Source: Kiritimatiellia bacterium (lineage in GTDB: Bacteria; Verrucomicrobiota; Kiritimatiellia; RFP12; UBA1067). Taken from it: a DNA stretch of 60,267 nucleotides. Positions 40,311 to 49,267 of the stretch are shown here, one piece after another. How positions within the stretch are numbered: position 1 is the first letter of the stretch; the number at the start of each line of letters is the position of its first letter. Location: NCBI GenBank assembly GCA_017454745.1, contig JAFTCL010000036.1:1-60267 (forward strand). Direction: 5' to 3'. The notes beneath the pieces are model-generated. The model saw only the letters and a program-made list of their open reading frames with translations, ran no database searches and was not told the origin of the DNA. Both the position numbers and the translations under genes were made by a program.

Positions 40311-41153
40311 TTATTGGCGTCTGCCGCCGCGATTGCCGCCGCGGTTGCCACCGCCGGGTCCGCCGAATCCCGGACCGCCGCGTCCGCCGGGGCCGCCAGG
40401 CCCTCCGAATCCCATTGAGGTATTGTCGTAAATGGCTTTGACCTGTTCGACGAAATCATTGACCTCGTTGCCGGAGTAGCCCGCCGCTTTGGCGGTGGAG
40501 GCCAACAGCGCGTCGCGCTCGCTGTTGTACAACTCGCCCAAAGAACGGAACGCCTCGCCGATCTGCTGGCGGGTCTGCTCGTCAACTTCTCCGCCGTTTT
40601 CGCCGTTTTGGCGGATCTCGCTTAGGAAGCTCAAGGTGTTTAGCAGCTTTTCGTGGTTCTGCTTCTGCTGGGCGGTGAAGTTCGTGGTGTCAACCGCCGC
40701 CAGCAACTCGTTACGCTGGCGCTCGCGCTGCTCAAAACGCTGACGTCCCTCTTCGCGGCGACGCACCATTTCGGCGTAACGCTCCGGATCGTCCTGCTTC
40801 ATTTGCTCCATGCGCCGCTGCCACTCTTCTCGCCGCCGTTGGCCGCGCTGGCGCCGGGCCTCTTCACTGTCATCTTCCGATTCGTTCTCCTGCTGGCCAT
40901 TGGACTTGCGGTTTGCCACCATGCCTTCGAGCTCGGCAATACGTTTGCGCAACACCTCGACCTCTTTTTCGGCCGCGCTATCCTTAACCGTAACAATCTC
41001 CCGGGTGGGTTTTGCCGCGATTACCTTGGTCGTTACCGTTTCCGATTCTTGTTCTTCCTCGGTCATTGTGTGGTATACCCATTCAATGCCGGCGCCAAGC
41101 AAAAGACACGCCACCAGGCTTGCTCCGATAATCACTTTACCTTTGTTATCCAT
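40311..41153 (-). CDS. Membrane-anchored coiled-coil protein with Gly-rich tail
   Basis: 280 residues, not a family I recognise. One membrane segment near the N-terminus (KVIIGASLVACLLLGAGIEW) is followed by a long, highly charged helical region, probably coiled coil (KEVEVLRKRIAELEGMVANR, RRQRGQRRREEWQRRMEQM). It ends in a Gly/Pro/Arg tail (GFGGPGGPGGRGGPG). It has no enzyme motif. GGAGG lies five bases before ATG 41153; the longer frame upstream is unlikely. It is last in the minus-strand run and is followed by a strong terminator. The 110-base gap upstream holds two small inverted repeats (one at 41220-41241). Confidence 0.65.
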   Translation of the reverse strand: MDNKGKVIIGASLVACLLLGAGIEWVYHTMTEEEQESETVTTKVIAAKPTREIVTVKDSAAEKEVEVLRKRIAELEGMVANRKSNGQQENESEDDSEEARRQRGQRRREEWQRRMEQMKQDDPERYAEMVRRREEGRQRFEQRERQRNELLAAVDTTNFTAQQKQNHEKLLNTLSFLSEIRQNGENGGEVDEQTRQQIGEAFRSLGELYNSERDALLASTAKAAGYSGNEVNDFVEQVKAIYDNTSMGFGGPGGPGGRGGPGFGGPGGGNRGGNRGGRRQ

Positions 41154-41263
41154 ACTACCTCCAAAATGAAATGACAGCAAAGAAGTGAACGATATCCAGC
41201 ACCTGTTATTGCCCGGCAACCCAAAATAGGTGCGTTTTGGGCGTAAAAAACGGCTTTTACGGG

Positions 41264-43621
41264 TTAAGGTCGGTAGAAAATCAGATAAGCCTCGGAAACG
41301 TACTCGCAAAGCGACTCAAGGGAGCGGTATCCGCTGCGGGTTGACAACTGCCGGTCGTGCCCCAGGGGAAAAACGGAGTGGAATTCGCCGTCAGCGCTGA
41401 ACCCGTCGATAATCGCGAAATCCAGCGGGTATTTCACGTCGGTGTTCTCTTTGATGACCGTGCTCTCACGCAACAGCAGCACGGGCTGCGATTTCAATAG
41501 CCACTCTTTGATTTCGCCGGCGTGGCTCTCGATGTCGTATTTGTCCACCTTCACAAATGCCTTGGGCTGGATTTTCAACACCCTGGCGCAGTTTTTGACC
41601 CATTCCGCAGATTTGTCGCCGAACGTGGCGGATTTCATCCGGCACTCGTGGACCAACCGACCCATCCGACCGCGCAACGCTTCTTCCTCGACCATCCGGA
41701 AATCCGGCCGGGAAAGGGTCGGATGGGTGTGTACCCGGTCCATGTTGATTCCGTCGCGGTTGCGTCCGCCCTTGTTTCCGGACCCGCCGGGCAGGGCGCG
41801 GTAGTAATTGCCGATGGACATCATGGTGATAAGCGCGTTGGCGGTGTCTTGTACGCCGTTGAATACCTGAAAGTGCCAACGGGTAATAAAGAAATTCCCA
41901 ATGAAGTTATCGGTAATAAGCGGCGGGCATTCGGTGATATCCTCGGGTTTGGGCAAGGTAACCTTCTTTTCCGATTTGCTGTAGAATACTCCCCGTTCGC
42001 TCTTCGCGTAGGCCCGGATGAAGTAAGTGCCGCCGGGCTTGAGGTCGATAATCCGGGCATCGTACCGGTCGCGGTGGAAAAGCGGGAAGTTGGCGTCCTT
42101 GCCCAGTACCGGGTGCAGCGAGAATCCGTAGCAGAACCCGTATTCGGTCAGCAACGGTTCGCCGCGGTAGGTCACGTCGGCGTGGGCACGGAGACTGGTG
42201 GGCATGATTTCATCCACTTTCTCCAGCTTGATTTGCGGCACCAGCGAGTCGGCGAGCTGCTTTTGGGAGAGGTTGGATTCTTTGAACTCCACGGTAAAGG
42301 TGGCCTTCCCGTCCGCGATATGGATTTCCGGAATCTCCAGCCCGGCCGGCAGGAAGTTGGGAAGCACCGCTTTGGGGTCGGTTTCGGCGGTGAAGGAGTC
42401 GCCGTCATGGAAATAGGGGTCGGATTTGCCTCGGGCGCGGAAATAGGGGTCGCCGGGCCGGTAGGTGTAACACATGTCCGGCGGACCCATCATCGGCGAG
42501 GACATGGTGACGTTGATTAAGTGGATGAGCAGTCCGTCGTGCGACGGCGCCCCGATCGGGTTGGTTTCGTTGTGCACGTATTCCAGATGGAACATGTAGT
42601 TGGGGTGCGCGGCGGGCAGGAAACAGCCCAAAACGACCCCGTCTTCCGCTTTGGAGGAACGCGGGTTCAGGGTGTATGTGCCGCTTTTGGTGTAGGTGGG
42701 GTAGGATGAAATCGGCACGAACGCCTGGTAAATGGCGCGGCAGTAGGCCGGTCCGGTCGGACCCCAAGCCCACGGCAAACTGGGATCGCCCGGCATCCCG
42801 TCGTAATTTTCCGTGGCGTGGTAGAAGTCCGGCGCACCCAGCACGTGGCCCAACTCATGCACGATGGTGCCGCCGTCGGCCGGGTAGTGGACCTGGGGAA
42901 TGCTGTTCGGCCACAACGGGTCGCTCCAACGAATCGGCGGGTTGTAATCGCGCAGCATGTTCTTCTCTTCGCGTTTCATCTTGTCGCCCGCGATTTGCTG
43001 GTAGAGCGGCTTAATGGCGCGTTCCACCCCGCCGCCGGGACGACGGTCGATTTTGCGGCAGTAAACGTAGCAGGTGACTTGTCCGGTTTTGGACAGCCGG
43101 CCGTTCTTTTGCACGAACGCCAACGCGTCGCGCCGCAACTGGCCGGCGCGCTGTCCGCCGTCGTCAATGCCGCCCCATCCGATCAGGTTAATGAACGAGT
43201 CGTGTTTGCAGTAGTAGCCGAGCGGGTGCGGGGCGACGTAAACTTTGGGATAAACCGCCAATTCCGGCCAAGTTATGCCTTGGGAGTATTCCTTATAATA
43301 ATCGACAATAGTCGAACCCCGGATGCGGTTGAGCGCTTCCCGCACTTCTTCGGGTTCGGGCATTTCGCAATCTGGGAAGGCGATTACCACCAGATCCACC
43401 TGAAAGGCTCCCTTGAATACCGGGGTGGTGCGGCGCGGCCCGAAGTTTTTGTTGGTTATCTTGCCGGTGGGCTTGTTGCGGAATTCGTCGGGTTGTTCGA
43501 AACCTTTACCGGCTTTTTTGTTTTCCCCCCGGTTGGCGGTAGGCGCGGAGTTCAACGCCAGCGGCAGTGCGGCGCAAATCAGGGTTGCCAGAAGTTTAGT
43601 GACGTTTTTAGCGCTTTTCAT
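41264..43621 (-). CDS. Secreted M6-like zinc metalloprotease
   Basis: 785 residues with a Sec signal (LLATLICAALPLALNSA). The catalytic zinc site HELGHVLGAPDFYH lies at 255-268, the pattern of M6 (immune-inhibitor A-like) peptidases. The upstream region (VDLVVIAFPDC, IVDYYKEYSQG) also fits M6, where a segment like DYYxxxS precedes the catalytic domain. After an Ig/fibronectin-like stretch (YGFCYGFSLHP ... GGTYFIRAYAKSERGV) the last ~200 residues loosely resemble a C39-type papain-like fold without an obvious catalytic Cys. Probably exported to degrade external protein. It starts 13 bases after folC on the minus strand. Confidence 0.8.
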   Translation of the reverse strand: MKSAKNVTKLLATLICAALPLALNSAPTANRGENKKAGKGFEQPDEFRNKPTGKITNKNFGPRRTTPVFKGAFQVDLVVIAFPDCEMPEPEEVREALNRIRGSTIVDYYKEYSQGITWPELAVYPKVYVAPHPLGYYCKHDSFINLIGWGGIDDGGQRAGQLRRDALAFVQKNGRLSKTGQVTCYVYCRKIDRRPGGGVERAIKPLYQQIAGDKMKREEKNMLRDYNPPIRWSDPLWPNSIPQVHYPADGGTIVHELGHVLGAPDFYHATENYDGMPGDPSLPWAWGPTGPAYCRAIYQAFVPISSYPTYTKSGTYTLNPRSSKAEDGVVLGCFLPAAHPNYMFHLEYVHNETNPIGAPSHDGLLIHLINVTMSSPMMGPPDMCYTYRPGDPYFRARGKSDPYFHDGDSFTAETDPKAVLPNFLPAGLEIPEIHIADGKATFTVEFKESNLSQKQLADSLVPQIKLEKVDEIMPTSLRAHADVTYRGEPLLTEYGFCYGFSLHPVLGKDANFPLFHRDRYDARIIDLKPGGTYFIRAYAKSERGVFYSKSEKKVTLPKPEDITECPPLITDNFIGNFFITRWHFQVFNGVQDTANALITMMSIGNYYRALPGGSGNKGGRNRDGINMDRVHTHPTLSRPDFRMVEEEALRGRMGRLVHECRMKSATFGDKSAEWVKNCARVLKIQPKAFVKVDKYDIESHAGEIKEWLLKSQPVLLLRESTVIKENTDVKYPLDFAIIDGFSADGEFHSVFPLGHDRQLSTRSGYRSLESLCEYVSEAYLIFYRP

Positions 43622-43634
43622 AGTTGCTCCGTAT

Positions 43635-45020
43635 TTAAGAATTGGTTTTGGCGCTTGCGGCGAGAAGTTCGTTCGGGTCGCGGCGTCCGCCGGCGGCGCC
43701 GAACAGTTCCAGCGCGGCGCCCGCCAGAAACAGCGAGCCGCAAACCACCGCGACGCTGTGGTGGTTTTCCGCCCATCCGGCGGCCGCCGCCACCGCTGCC
43801 TTCAGCGATTCGCAACTCTCCGCGTTTTCGATTCCGGCGATATGCATTAACCCTGCGGTTTGCCCGGCGGTCAACGAACGCGGGTTGGGGATTTCTACCG
43901 CCCACGCCGCGCCTACGTGGGGCGCGAGGGTCCGCAGGTGCGACACCGCGTCCTTGTCGCCGCAAAAACCGGCTACGAGCGCGACGGTTTTTTTTATCCG
44001 GCAGGATTTAAGCGCTTCTAGCAACGCCCGTGCGCCTTCGGGATTGTGTGCGCCGTCAATAACCACCGGCGGCTGTTTTTGCGCCAGCTGGAAACGTCCC
44101 GGCCACACCACATTGGCAAATCCGTCTGCAAATGCGGCGTCGGATATTTCCAGCCCGGCATCCGCCGCGCACTCCAACGCGGCGGCGGCGGTCAGCGCGT
44201 TTTCCGCCTGAAACGCCCCTGCGAGCGGAAATTTAACCGGCGGCAGCGAGCGGTTCGCTGTGGCGATTTTCAGGGTCTGCCCTTCTAGCGAACGGGCTGA
44301 CGACGAGATAGATGCCACCTCTTCGGCCAGAATCAGCCGCGAACCGAGCCGGTTTGCGGTGGCAGCCACCACCGCCCTCGCATCGTCCGGCATCAGCCCG
44401 CATACCACGGGTCGTCCGGATTTAATGATGCCGGCCTTTTCCGCGGCGATTTTGGCCACGGTGTCGCCCAGCCAGTCGCAATGGTCCAGGCCGATGCGGG
44501 TGATGACCGATACCAGCGGGGTGACCACGTTGGTGGCATCCAGGCGTCCGCCCAACCCGGTCTCCAGCACCGCCAGCTTGATACCCAATTGGCTGAAGAG
44601 ATGGAACGCCAGCGCGGTAAGGCTTTCAAAGTAGGTTACGGGGTCGCCGGTGGCGGTTTCGTAATCGCGAACCACCGGCAGCACTTCCGCGGCGGCCCGT
44701 TCGAGCGCGGTGTCGTCAACCGCGCTGCCGTTGACCATGAAACGCTCGTTGATCTTCAGCAGATGCGGCGAGGTGTAGCGCGCCACCCTGTAACCCGCGT
44801 GGCGCAGGACGGATTCGCAAATGGCGGCGGTCGCTCCTTTGCCGTTGGTTCCGGCGATGTGTATCGCCGCCAGCTGCTGATGCGGGTTGCCCAATGCCGC
44901 CAGCAGGGCTTTGATGGTGTCGAGGCCAGGTTTCATGCCGAAGCGGCGGCGCTCCGCGAGTGATTGGAGTGCCGCCAAGCTACCGTTCAGAGTGCTGTTG
45001 CGTTCATCGGGCTTTTCCAT
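43635..45020 (-). CDS. folC: Folylpolyglutamate/dihydrofolate synthase
   Basis: 461 residues. It adds glutamate to dihydropteroate and folates. It is a Mur-ligase-type enzyme with P-loop GTNGKGA at 57-63, TSPHLLKINERF, YFESLTALAF, ETGLGGRLDATNVV, GLDHCDWLGDT and DGAHNPEGARALL in the C-terminal domain. Length is slightly above the ~420-440 usual. It lies 17 bases after glgP and 13 before the protease. The other folate gene here, folP, is on the opposite strand 34 kb away, so they are not linked. Confidence 0.94.
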   Translation of the reverse strand: MEKPDERNSTLNGSLAALQSLAERRRFGMKPGLDTIKALLAALGNPHQQLAAIHIAGTNGKGATAAICESVLRHAGYRVARYTSPHLLKINERFMVNGSAVDDTALERAAAEVLPVVRDYETATGDPVTYFESLTALAFHLFSQLGIKLAVLETGLGGRLDATNVVTPLVSVITRIGLDHCDWLGDTVAKIAAEKAGIIKSGRPVVCGLMPDDARAVVAATANRLGSRLILAEEVASISSSARSLEGQTLKIATANRSLPPVKFPLAGAFQAENALTAAAALECAADAGLEISDAAFADGFANVVWPGRFQLAQKQPPVVIDGAHNPEGARALLEALKSCRIKKTVALVAGFCGDKDAVSHLRTLAPHVGAAWAVEIPNPRSLTAGQTAGLMHIAGIENAESCESLKAAVAAAAGWAENHHSVAVVCGSLFLAGAALELFGAAGGRRDPNELLAASAKTNS

Positions 45021-45037
45021 GGTCTGTCGCTGGGGGT

Positions 45038-47512
45038 TCAGATTTTTATGGACACCGGCGAGACGTGCCAGATATCGCGCACGTATTCGGAAATGGTGCG
45101 GTCGGACGAGAACCGCCCGGAACGCGCCACGTTAATCAGCGCCTTCCGGTTCCATTCCTGGGGTTTGGCGTACAGCGCGTTCACCCGGTCTTGAGTTTCG
45201 ATGAAACTGCGCAGATCCGCCAGCAGCATATAGTAGTCGTTGTAATCCAACAGCGTCCGGACAATCTGGTCAAAGCAGCCGTAGGATTTCGGGCTGAAAA
45301 CGTTTTTGCTGATGGAGTCGATGGCCTCGCGGATTTCGGGGTCGTTTTGGTAGATTTCCCGCGAGGAGTAGGCCGGGCGCAGCGTGTCCACCTCTTCGGC
45401 TTTCATCCCGAAGATAAACATGTTGTCGTCGCCGACCGCCTCGTTGATCTCGATGTTCGCGCCGTCAAGCGTACCGATGGTCAACGCGCCGTTCATCATG
45501 AGCTTCATGTTGCCGGTGCCGGAAGCTTCGGTCCCCGCCAAAGAGATCTGCTCGCTGAGATTGGCGGCGGGAATGATTTTCTCCGCCAGCGACACCCGGT
45601 AGTCGGGCAGGAACACCACCTTGATCCGTCCCAGTGTGCGGGGATCGTTGTTTACAACGTCGGCGATGCCGTGGATGAACCGTATGATCAGTTTTGCCAT
45701 GGCGTATCCCGGGGCCGCCTTGGCCGCAAAGATGAAAGTGCGCGGCGGGATTCTGTAGCTTGGGTCGTCCAGCAGCCGGTTGTAAATCACGATTATGTAC
45801 AGCGCCAGCAGCAACTGCCGCTTGTACTCGTGCAGGCGTTTGACCTGCACATCGAATATCGAGGCCGGGTCGACCGTGATGCCGACGGTGTCCCGGATAA
45901 TCCCGGCCAGCACGGATTTGTTGCGGTTTTTGACATCGCCGAAACGGCGCAGGAAATCCGCGTCATTGCCTAGCGGTTCAAGTTTCGCCAGCTCGTCGAG
46001 GTCGGTGATCCACTTGTCGCCGATGTTTTCGGTGATTAGCCGCGAAAGTTCCGGGTTGGCCTTGAGCAGCCAGCGGCGCTGGGTGATCCCGTTGGTCTTG
46101 TTGGAGAAATGGCTGGGGTACAGCTCGTAAAAATCTTTGAACAGCGATTTTTTCAGAATCTCGGTGTGGAGTCTCGCCACGCCGTTAACCGCGCTGGACC
46201 CGACTATCGCAAGATTGGCCATGCGGACCGAACGCTCGTACTTTTCGTTGATGATGCTCATCCGGGCCAGCCGGTCGTTGTCGCCCGGCCACAGGGCGGC
46301 GACCTGCTGCAGGAAACGCCGGTTGATTTCGTAGATGATCTGCATGTGGCGCGGCAAGAGTTTCTCCAGCAGCGAGATGCTCCATTTTTCCAGCGCTTCC
46401 GGCAGCACGGTATGGTTGGTGTAGGCGGTGCAGCGGCATGTCAATCCCCATGCGCGGTCCCAATCCAACTCGTACTTGTCCACCAGCAGCCGCATCAGTT
46501 CCGGTATCACCAGCGTGGGGTGGGTGTCGTTCAGCTGGATCGCCGCCTTTTCCGGCAGCAGATCCCAGTCGCTGTTCTCCTGAAGGAACCGGCGCAGAAT
46601 ATCCTGTATTGAGCATGAAACGAAGAAATACTGCTGGCGCAGCCGCAGTTCCTTTCCGGTGTCGATGTTGTCGTTGGGATAGAGGACCTTGGTCAGGTTT
46701 TCCGCCAGCACCTTGGCTTCCACCGCCTCAACGTAAGACCCCTTGTTGAACTCCTCCAGGCGGAACTCGTCATCTGCCTTGGCAGACCAAAGACGCAGGT
46801 TGTTGACCACCTCGTTGTAGCCCACGATCGGCAGGTCGTAAGGCAACCCGATCACCTTTTCGGTATCGACCCAGCGCCACACGTTGCGCCCGTTGACAAT
46901 CTGGTATTCGACGCGTCCGCCGAATTGCACGGTTTGTGCGTATTCCGGGCGGGCGATTTCCCAGGGGTATCCGTTTTTAAGCCAGTTGTCCGGCTCTTCG
47001 ATTTGCTGTCCGTTGCGGATGGTCTGTTTGAAAATGCCGTAATCGTAGCGCAGGCCGTACCCCATCGCCGGGATGTTGAGCGTGGAAAGCGAGTCTAGGA
47101 AACAGGCCGCCAAACGCCCGAGACCGCCGTTGCCCAGACCGGCGTCGGACTCCATGTCGCGCAACTCGTTCCAGTTGATGCCGAAATCCTTTAGGGCCTT
47201 GTCGCAGATATCCTCCATCTTCAGGTTGATTACGTTATTGCCGAGCAACCGCCCGATCAGGAACTCCAGCGACATATAATAGACGCGTTTGACGTTATTG
47301 TTACGGTAGTAGGACTGCGTTTCCAGCCAGCGCTCGATCAACCGGTCGCGCACGCAGTTGGCGAACGCCAGATAAAGGTCGTGCGTGGTAGCGTTCTGGT
47401 ACTCCTTGGATTGCGAGTACCGGATGTGAAAGGCGAAATCGCCCTTAAGCCCGTCAACAGTCATTTCAACCCGGTGGTCCTTTACGTACCGGGCCATATC
47501 AGCGTGTTCCAT
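45038..47512 (-). CDS. glgP: Glycogen/maltodextrin phosphorylase
   Basis: 824 residues, normal for the family. It releases glucose-1-phosphate from alpha-1,4-glucans. Signatures: DAGLGNGGLGRLAACFLDS near the N-terminal third, YGLRYDYGIFKQ, LNDTHPTLVIPELMR, and the pyridoxal-phosphate site EASGTGNMKLMMNG with the binding Lys, followed by TIGTLDGANIEI. GAGGAG lies nine bases before the ATG and a good promoter lies 73 bases further upstream. It is the first gene of the run glgP-folC-protease-coiled coil. It implies an internal glucan store or dextrin use. Confidence 0.96.
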   Translation of the reverse strand: MEHADMARYVKDHRVEMTVDGLKGDFAFHIRYSQSKEYQNATTHDLYLAFANCVRDRLIERWLETQSYYRNNNVKRVYYMSLEFLIGRLLGNNVINLKMEDICDKALKDFGINWNELRDMESDAGLGNGGLGRLAACFLDSLSTLNIPAMGYGLRYDYGIFKQTIRNGQQIEEPDNWLKNGYPWEIARPEYAQTVQFGGRVEYQIVNGRNVWRWVDTEKVIGLPYDLPIVGYNEVVNNLRLWSAKADDEFRLEEFNKGSYVEAVEAKVLAENLTKVLYPNDNIDTGKELRLRQQYFFVSCSIQDILRRFLQENSDWDLLPEKAAIQLNDTHPTLVIPELMRLLVDKYELDWDRAWGLTCRCTAYTNHTVLPEALEKWSISLLEKLLPRHMQIIYEINRRFLQQVAALWPGDNDRLARMSIINEKYERSVRMANLAIVGSSAVNGVARLHTEILKKSLFKDFYELYPSHFSNKTNGITQRRWLLKANPELSRLITENIGDKWITDLDELAKLEPLGNDADFLRRFGDVKNRNKSVLAGIIRDTVGITVDPASIFDVQVKRLHEYKRQLLLALYIIVIYNRLLDDPSYRIPPRTFIFAAKAAPGYAMAKLIIRFIHGIADVVNNDPRTLGRIKVVFLPDYRVSLAEKIIPAANLSEQISLAGTEASGTGNMKLMMNGALTIGTLDGANIEINEAVGDDNMFIFGMKAEEVDTLRPAYSSREIYQNDPEIREAIDSISKNVFSPKSYGCFDQIVRTLLDYNDYYMLLADLRSFIETQDRVNALYAKPQEWNRKALINVARSGRFSSDRTISEYVRDIWHVSPVSIKI

Positions 47513-47584
47513 GCCAAAAGTCTCCTCAATAGCATCGGCGGACTCGCTTGTTTAATAAAGCCGATTAACCCGCCGACGACCATT

Positions 47585-47613
47585 AGAATACCATAATCGC
47601 GCCTAAAGGTCAA
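47585..47613 (-). promoter_or_regulatory. Promoter of the glgP operon
   Basis: On the minus strand, TTGACC (47613-47608), a 17-base spacer and TATTCT (47590-47585). It reads toward glgP, leaving a 5' leader of about 65 bases. Confidence 0.6.
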
Positions 47614-47677
47614 TCGCTGGCAATAGCACTCCAGCGTTTTTCATAGTAATTAATGAGGGTAACGTGGGGCGGGGACA

Positions 47678-47754
47678 GTTGAGGGTTGAACGTTGAGGGT
47701 TGAGAAGCGGAGTCCTGAAGTCTGAAGTCTTGTGGCTGAACGATAAGTTATAGG
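47678..47754. repeat. Heptamer repeat array B (glgP/CRISPR island junction)
   Basis: Period-7 sequence in the 362-base gap between the divergent glgP and XRE genes. 47678-47705 holds four heptads (GTTGAGG twice, GTTGAAC, GTTGAGA). The phase then continues through more degenerate units, including TCCTGAA and GTCTGAA (47713-47726), which are the complement-like version of the GAC heptads seen in arrays A, C, D and E. No ORF is present. The rest of the gap holds the two promoters. Confidence 0.75.
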
Positions 47755-47837
47755 TAAGGCGTGTTTTAGGTTGGTCTAATGGACAAAAAAATTAATTTCA
47801 AAAATAATACATTTTCCGCTTGAGTTTCGCTTAGGAT

Positions 47838-47866
47838 TATAATATATTGATACCAGTTTTTTAGGA
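47838..47866 (+). promoter_or_regulatory. -10 element and ribosome binding site of the XRE gene
   Basis: Perfect TATAAT at 47838-47843 in an AT-rich stretch, with no convincing -35 at 17 bases. AGGAG at 47862-47866 lies eight bases before the TTG start at 47875 and supports that start. Confidence 0.5.
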
Positions 47867-47874
47867 GTACAGTT

Positions 47875-48990
47875 TTGAATTTAGGCAGCCGAATACGAGA
47901 GGAGCGTGAATTGCTCAGCCTGTCACAGAGTGAACTTGCGTCCCGACTTGGGATGCAAGCCACCCAGCTTTGCAAAATCGAGCTTGGTAGGACCAAGCCA
48001 TCGATGCGCACTCTGGAAAGGCTGGCGGCGGCTTTGGATGTCACTGTGGCAGACCTGTTTGCGCGCGGCCGGCTTCCGGCGCGGAGCGTTGAATCATTGG
48101 CGGGAGAACGGGATTTTTCATGTTGCCACGAATCCGAGTCGGAATATCAAGTTGATCCTAACCATTTGATCCCGTTACGGCGTTCTGATACTGAGCCGGC
48201 TTTGAGTAAGGAAAATATGGCGGCGGTCTATCGGCGTGAGCGGGAATTATCCGCATTGGAAGATGAGCTTAAACTCCCGTCGGCCACAATGTTACCCCTG
48301 TCGCATCCGTTTGTGGGGGATGAACGCGGGGCGGAGGTTTTGGCACGCGCAATGCGTTCCATATTGGATGTAGGCTCTTCGGCGTTGTCTGATTTGTCCG
48401 GGCTGTTGGAGTATAGAAACGTGCGCCAACACTTTTTGGAATTGCCGCATTCGATCTTGAGCCGGTCGTTTTTCGATGTTAAGCGCCGAACCCTTTCGAT
48501 AGTCGTAAACTCATGCGACACCCATGAGCGCCAAACCTATCGTTTGGCGTATGAGTTGGGATGGGCTTGCTTGTTTGGTTCATGGGGATTCAAGACTTTG
48601 GAGGACAGCACAAAATCGCATCGTTTTGCTAGGCGATTCGCCGCCGCGTTCTTAATGCCTGAAGAGTCGGTGCGCGCCATTGTGGCGCAAACCGGGCTTA
48701 CTCCCCAGGCCTGGACGATGACGTCATTATGCCGTATTAAAGCAAGGTTCCATGTTTCAGCCGAAGCTTTTGCCCTGCGTTTAGAATCGCTAGGTTTGAT
48801 TTCGCCAACTATCCGCGCAACGTTGCGCGATGAATTGCGTTGCTATTATGTAACCCATCCTCAAGCTATGGAACCCCAACCCTCGCCTGAAACGCAGAGC
48901 CGTTTTGATGTTTTAAAAGCCTCGTTGGGAGCAATGCGCCGCGCTGCCGCCCAAAAAAACGGAAAAATCAGAGGTGGATATGACCAGTAA
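47875..48990 (+). CDS. XRE regulator with degenerate ImmA/IrrE-like domain
   Basis: 371 residues. Residues ~1-65 are an XRE helix-turn-helix (SRIREERELLSLSQSELASR, CKIELGRTKPSMRTLERLA). Residues ~195-330 match the ImmA/IrrE (DUF955) layout, with a conserved hydrophobic strand, YRLAYELGWACLFG at 222-235 and RRFAAAFLMPEESV. In active family members the first of these reads HELGH; here both His are replaced (YELGW, 226-230), so zinc binding and peptidase activity should be lost. XRE-ImmA fusions usually regulate mobile or defence loci. Its position directly upstream of the cas operon suggests a regulator of it. The TTG start is supported by AGGAG. Confidence 0.82.
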   Translation: MNLGSRIREERELLSLSQSELASRLGMQATQLCKIELGRTKPSMRTLERLAAALDVTVADLFARGRLPARSVESLAGERDFSCCHESESEYQVDPNHLIPLRRSDTEPALSKENMAAVYRRERELSALEDELKLPSATMLPLSHPFVGDERGAEVLARAMRSILDVGSSALSDLSGLLEYRNVRQHFLELPHSILSRSFFDVKRRTLSIVVNSCDTHERQTYRLAYELGWACLFGSWGFKTLEDSTKSHRFARRFAAAFLMPEESVRAIVAQTGLTPQAWTMTSLCRIKARFHVSAEAFALRLESLGLISPTIRATLRDELRCYYVTHPQAMEPQPSPETQSRFDVLKASLGAMRRAAAQKNGKIRGGYDQ

Positions 48991-49267
48991 TAAATCAGTT
49001 GGAGCGGAGAATATTATGTTATATGGTATGTTTAACAAACGGACATCGGAATTCAGGTATATGTTTGGTGAGTTGCGCGATTATGGTAAGGTCTACGCCA
49101 TATGTTCATTTTGTCGAAATTTTGTACACATACTAAATTCCCTCTTTTTTAAATTTTCCCAACTCATGAAATTTATTATTGAATTTTATTTCCCAGTATG
49201 TTATAACACACTTCGTCTTGACATGGGAAAAGGCTCTGTAATGGGTTTGACGTGTCATGTGAATTGA
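48980..49267 (+). CDS. Doubtful small ORF after the XRE gene
   Basis: 95 residues from ATG 48980, overlapping the XRE stop by 11 bases and preceded by GAGGTGG. The product (MTSNKSVGAENIMLYGMFNK ...) has a hydrophobic C-terminal half and several Cys. I do not recognise it. Against it, the predicted cas promoter (49179-49207) lies inside the frame and the second half is plain AT-rich intergenic-like DNA. If it is not a gene, the 357 bases from 48991 to 49347 are a regulatory gap. Confidence 0.25.
   Translation: MTSNKSVGAENIMLYGMFNKRTSEFRYMFGELRDYGKVYAICSFCRNFVHILNSLFFKFSQLMKFIIEFYFPVCYNTLRLDMGKGSVMGLTCHVN
49179..49207 (+). promoter_or_regulatory. Predicted promoter of the cas operon
   Basis: TTGAAT (49179-49184), a 17-base spacer and TATAAC (49202-49207). 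Transcription would start near 49214, leaving a leader of about 134 bases before cas3 that contains the handle-like 11-mer and the hairpin described next. Confidence 0.55.

Noticed and set aside
41220..41260. Two small inverted repeats between the M6-like protease and the coiled-coil gene
   Set aside because: Seven-base stems only, without a clear T run; too weak to call a terminator.
49218..49223. Perfect TTGACA upstream of cas3 as a -35 element
   Set aside because: At spacings of 16-18 the downstream hexamer is poor (ATGGGT and neighbours); the TTGAAT/TATAAC pair at 49179-49207 fits better.
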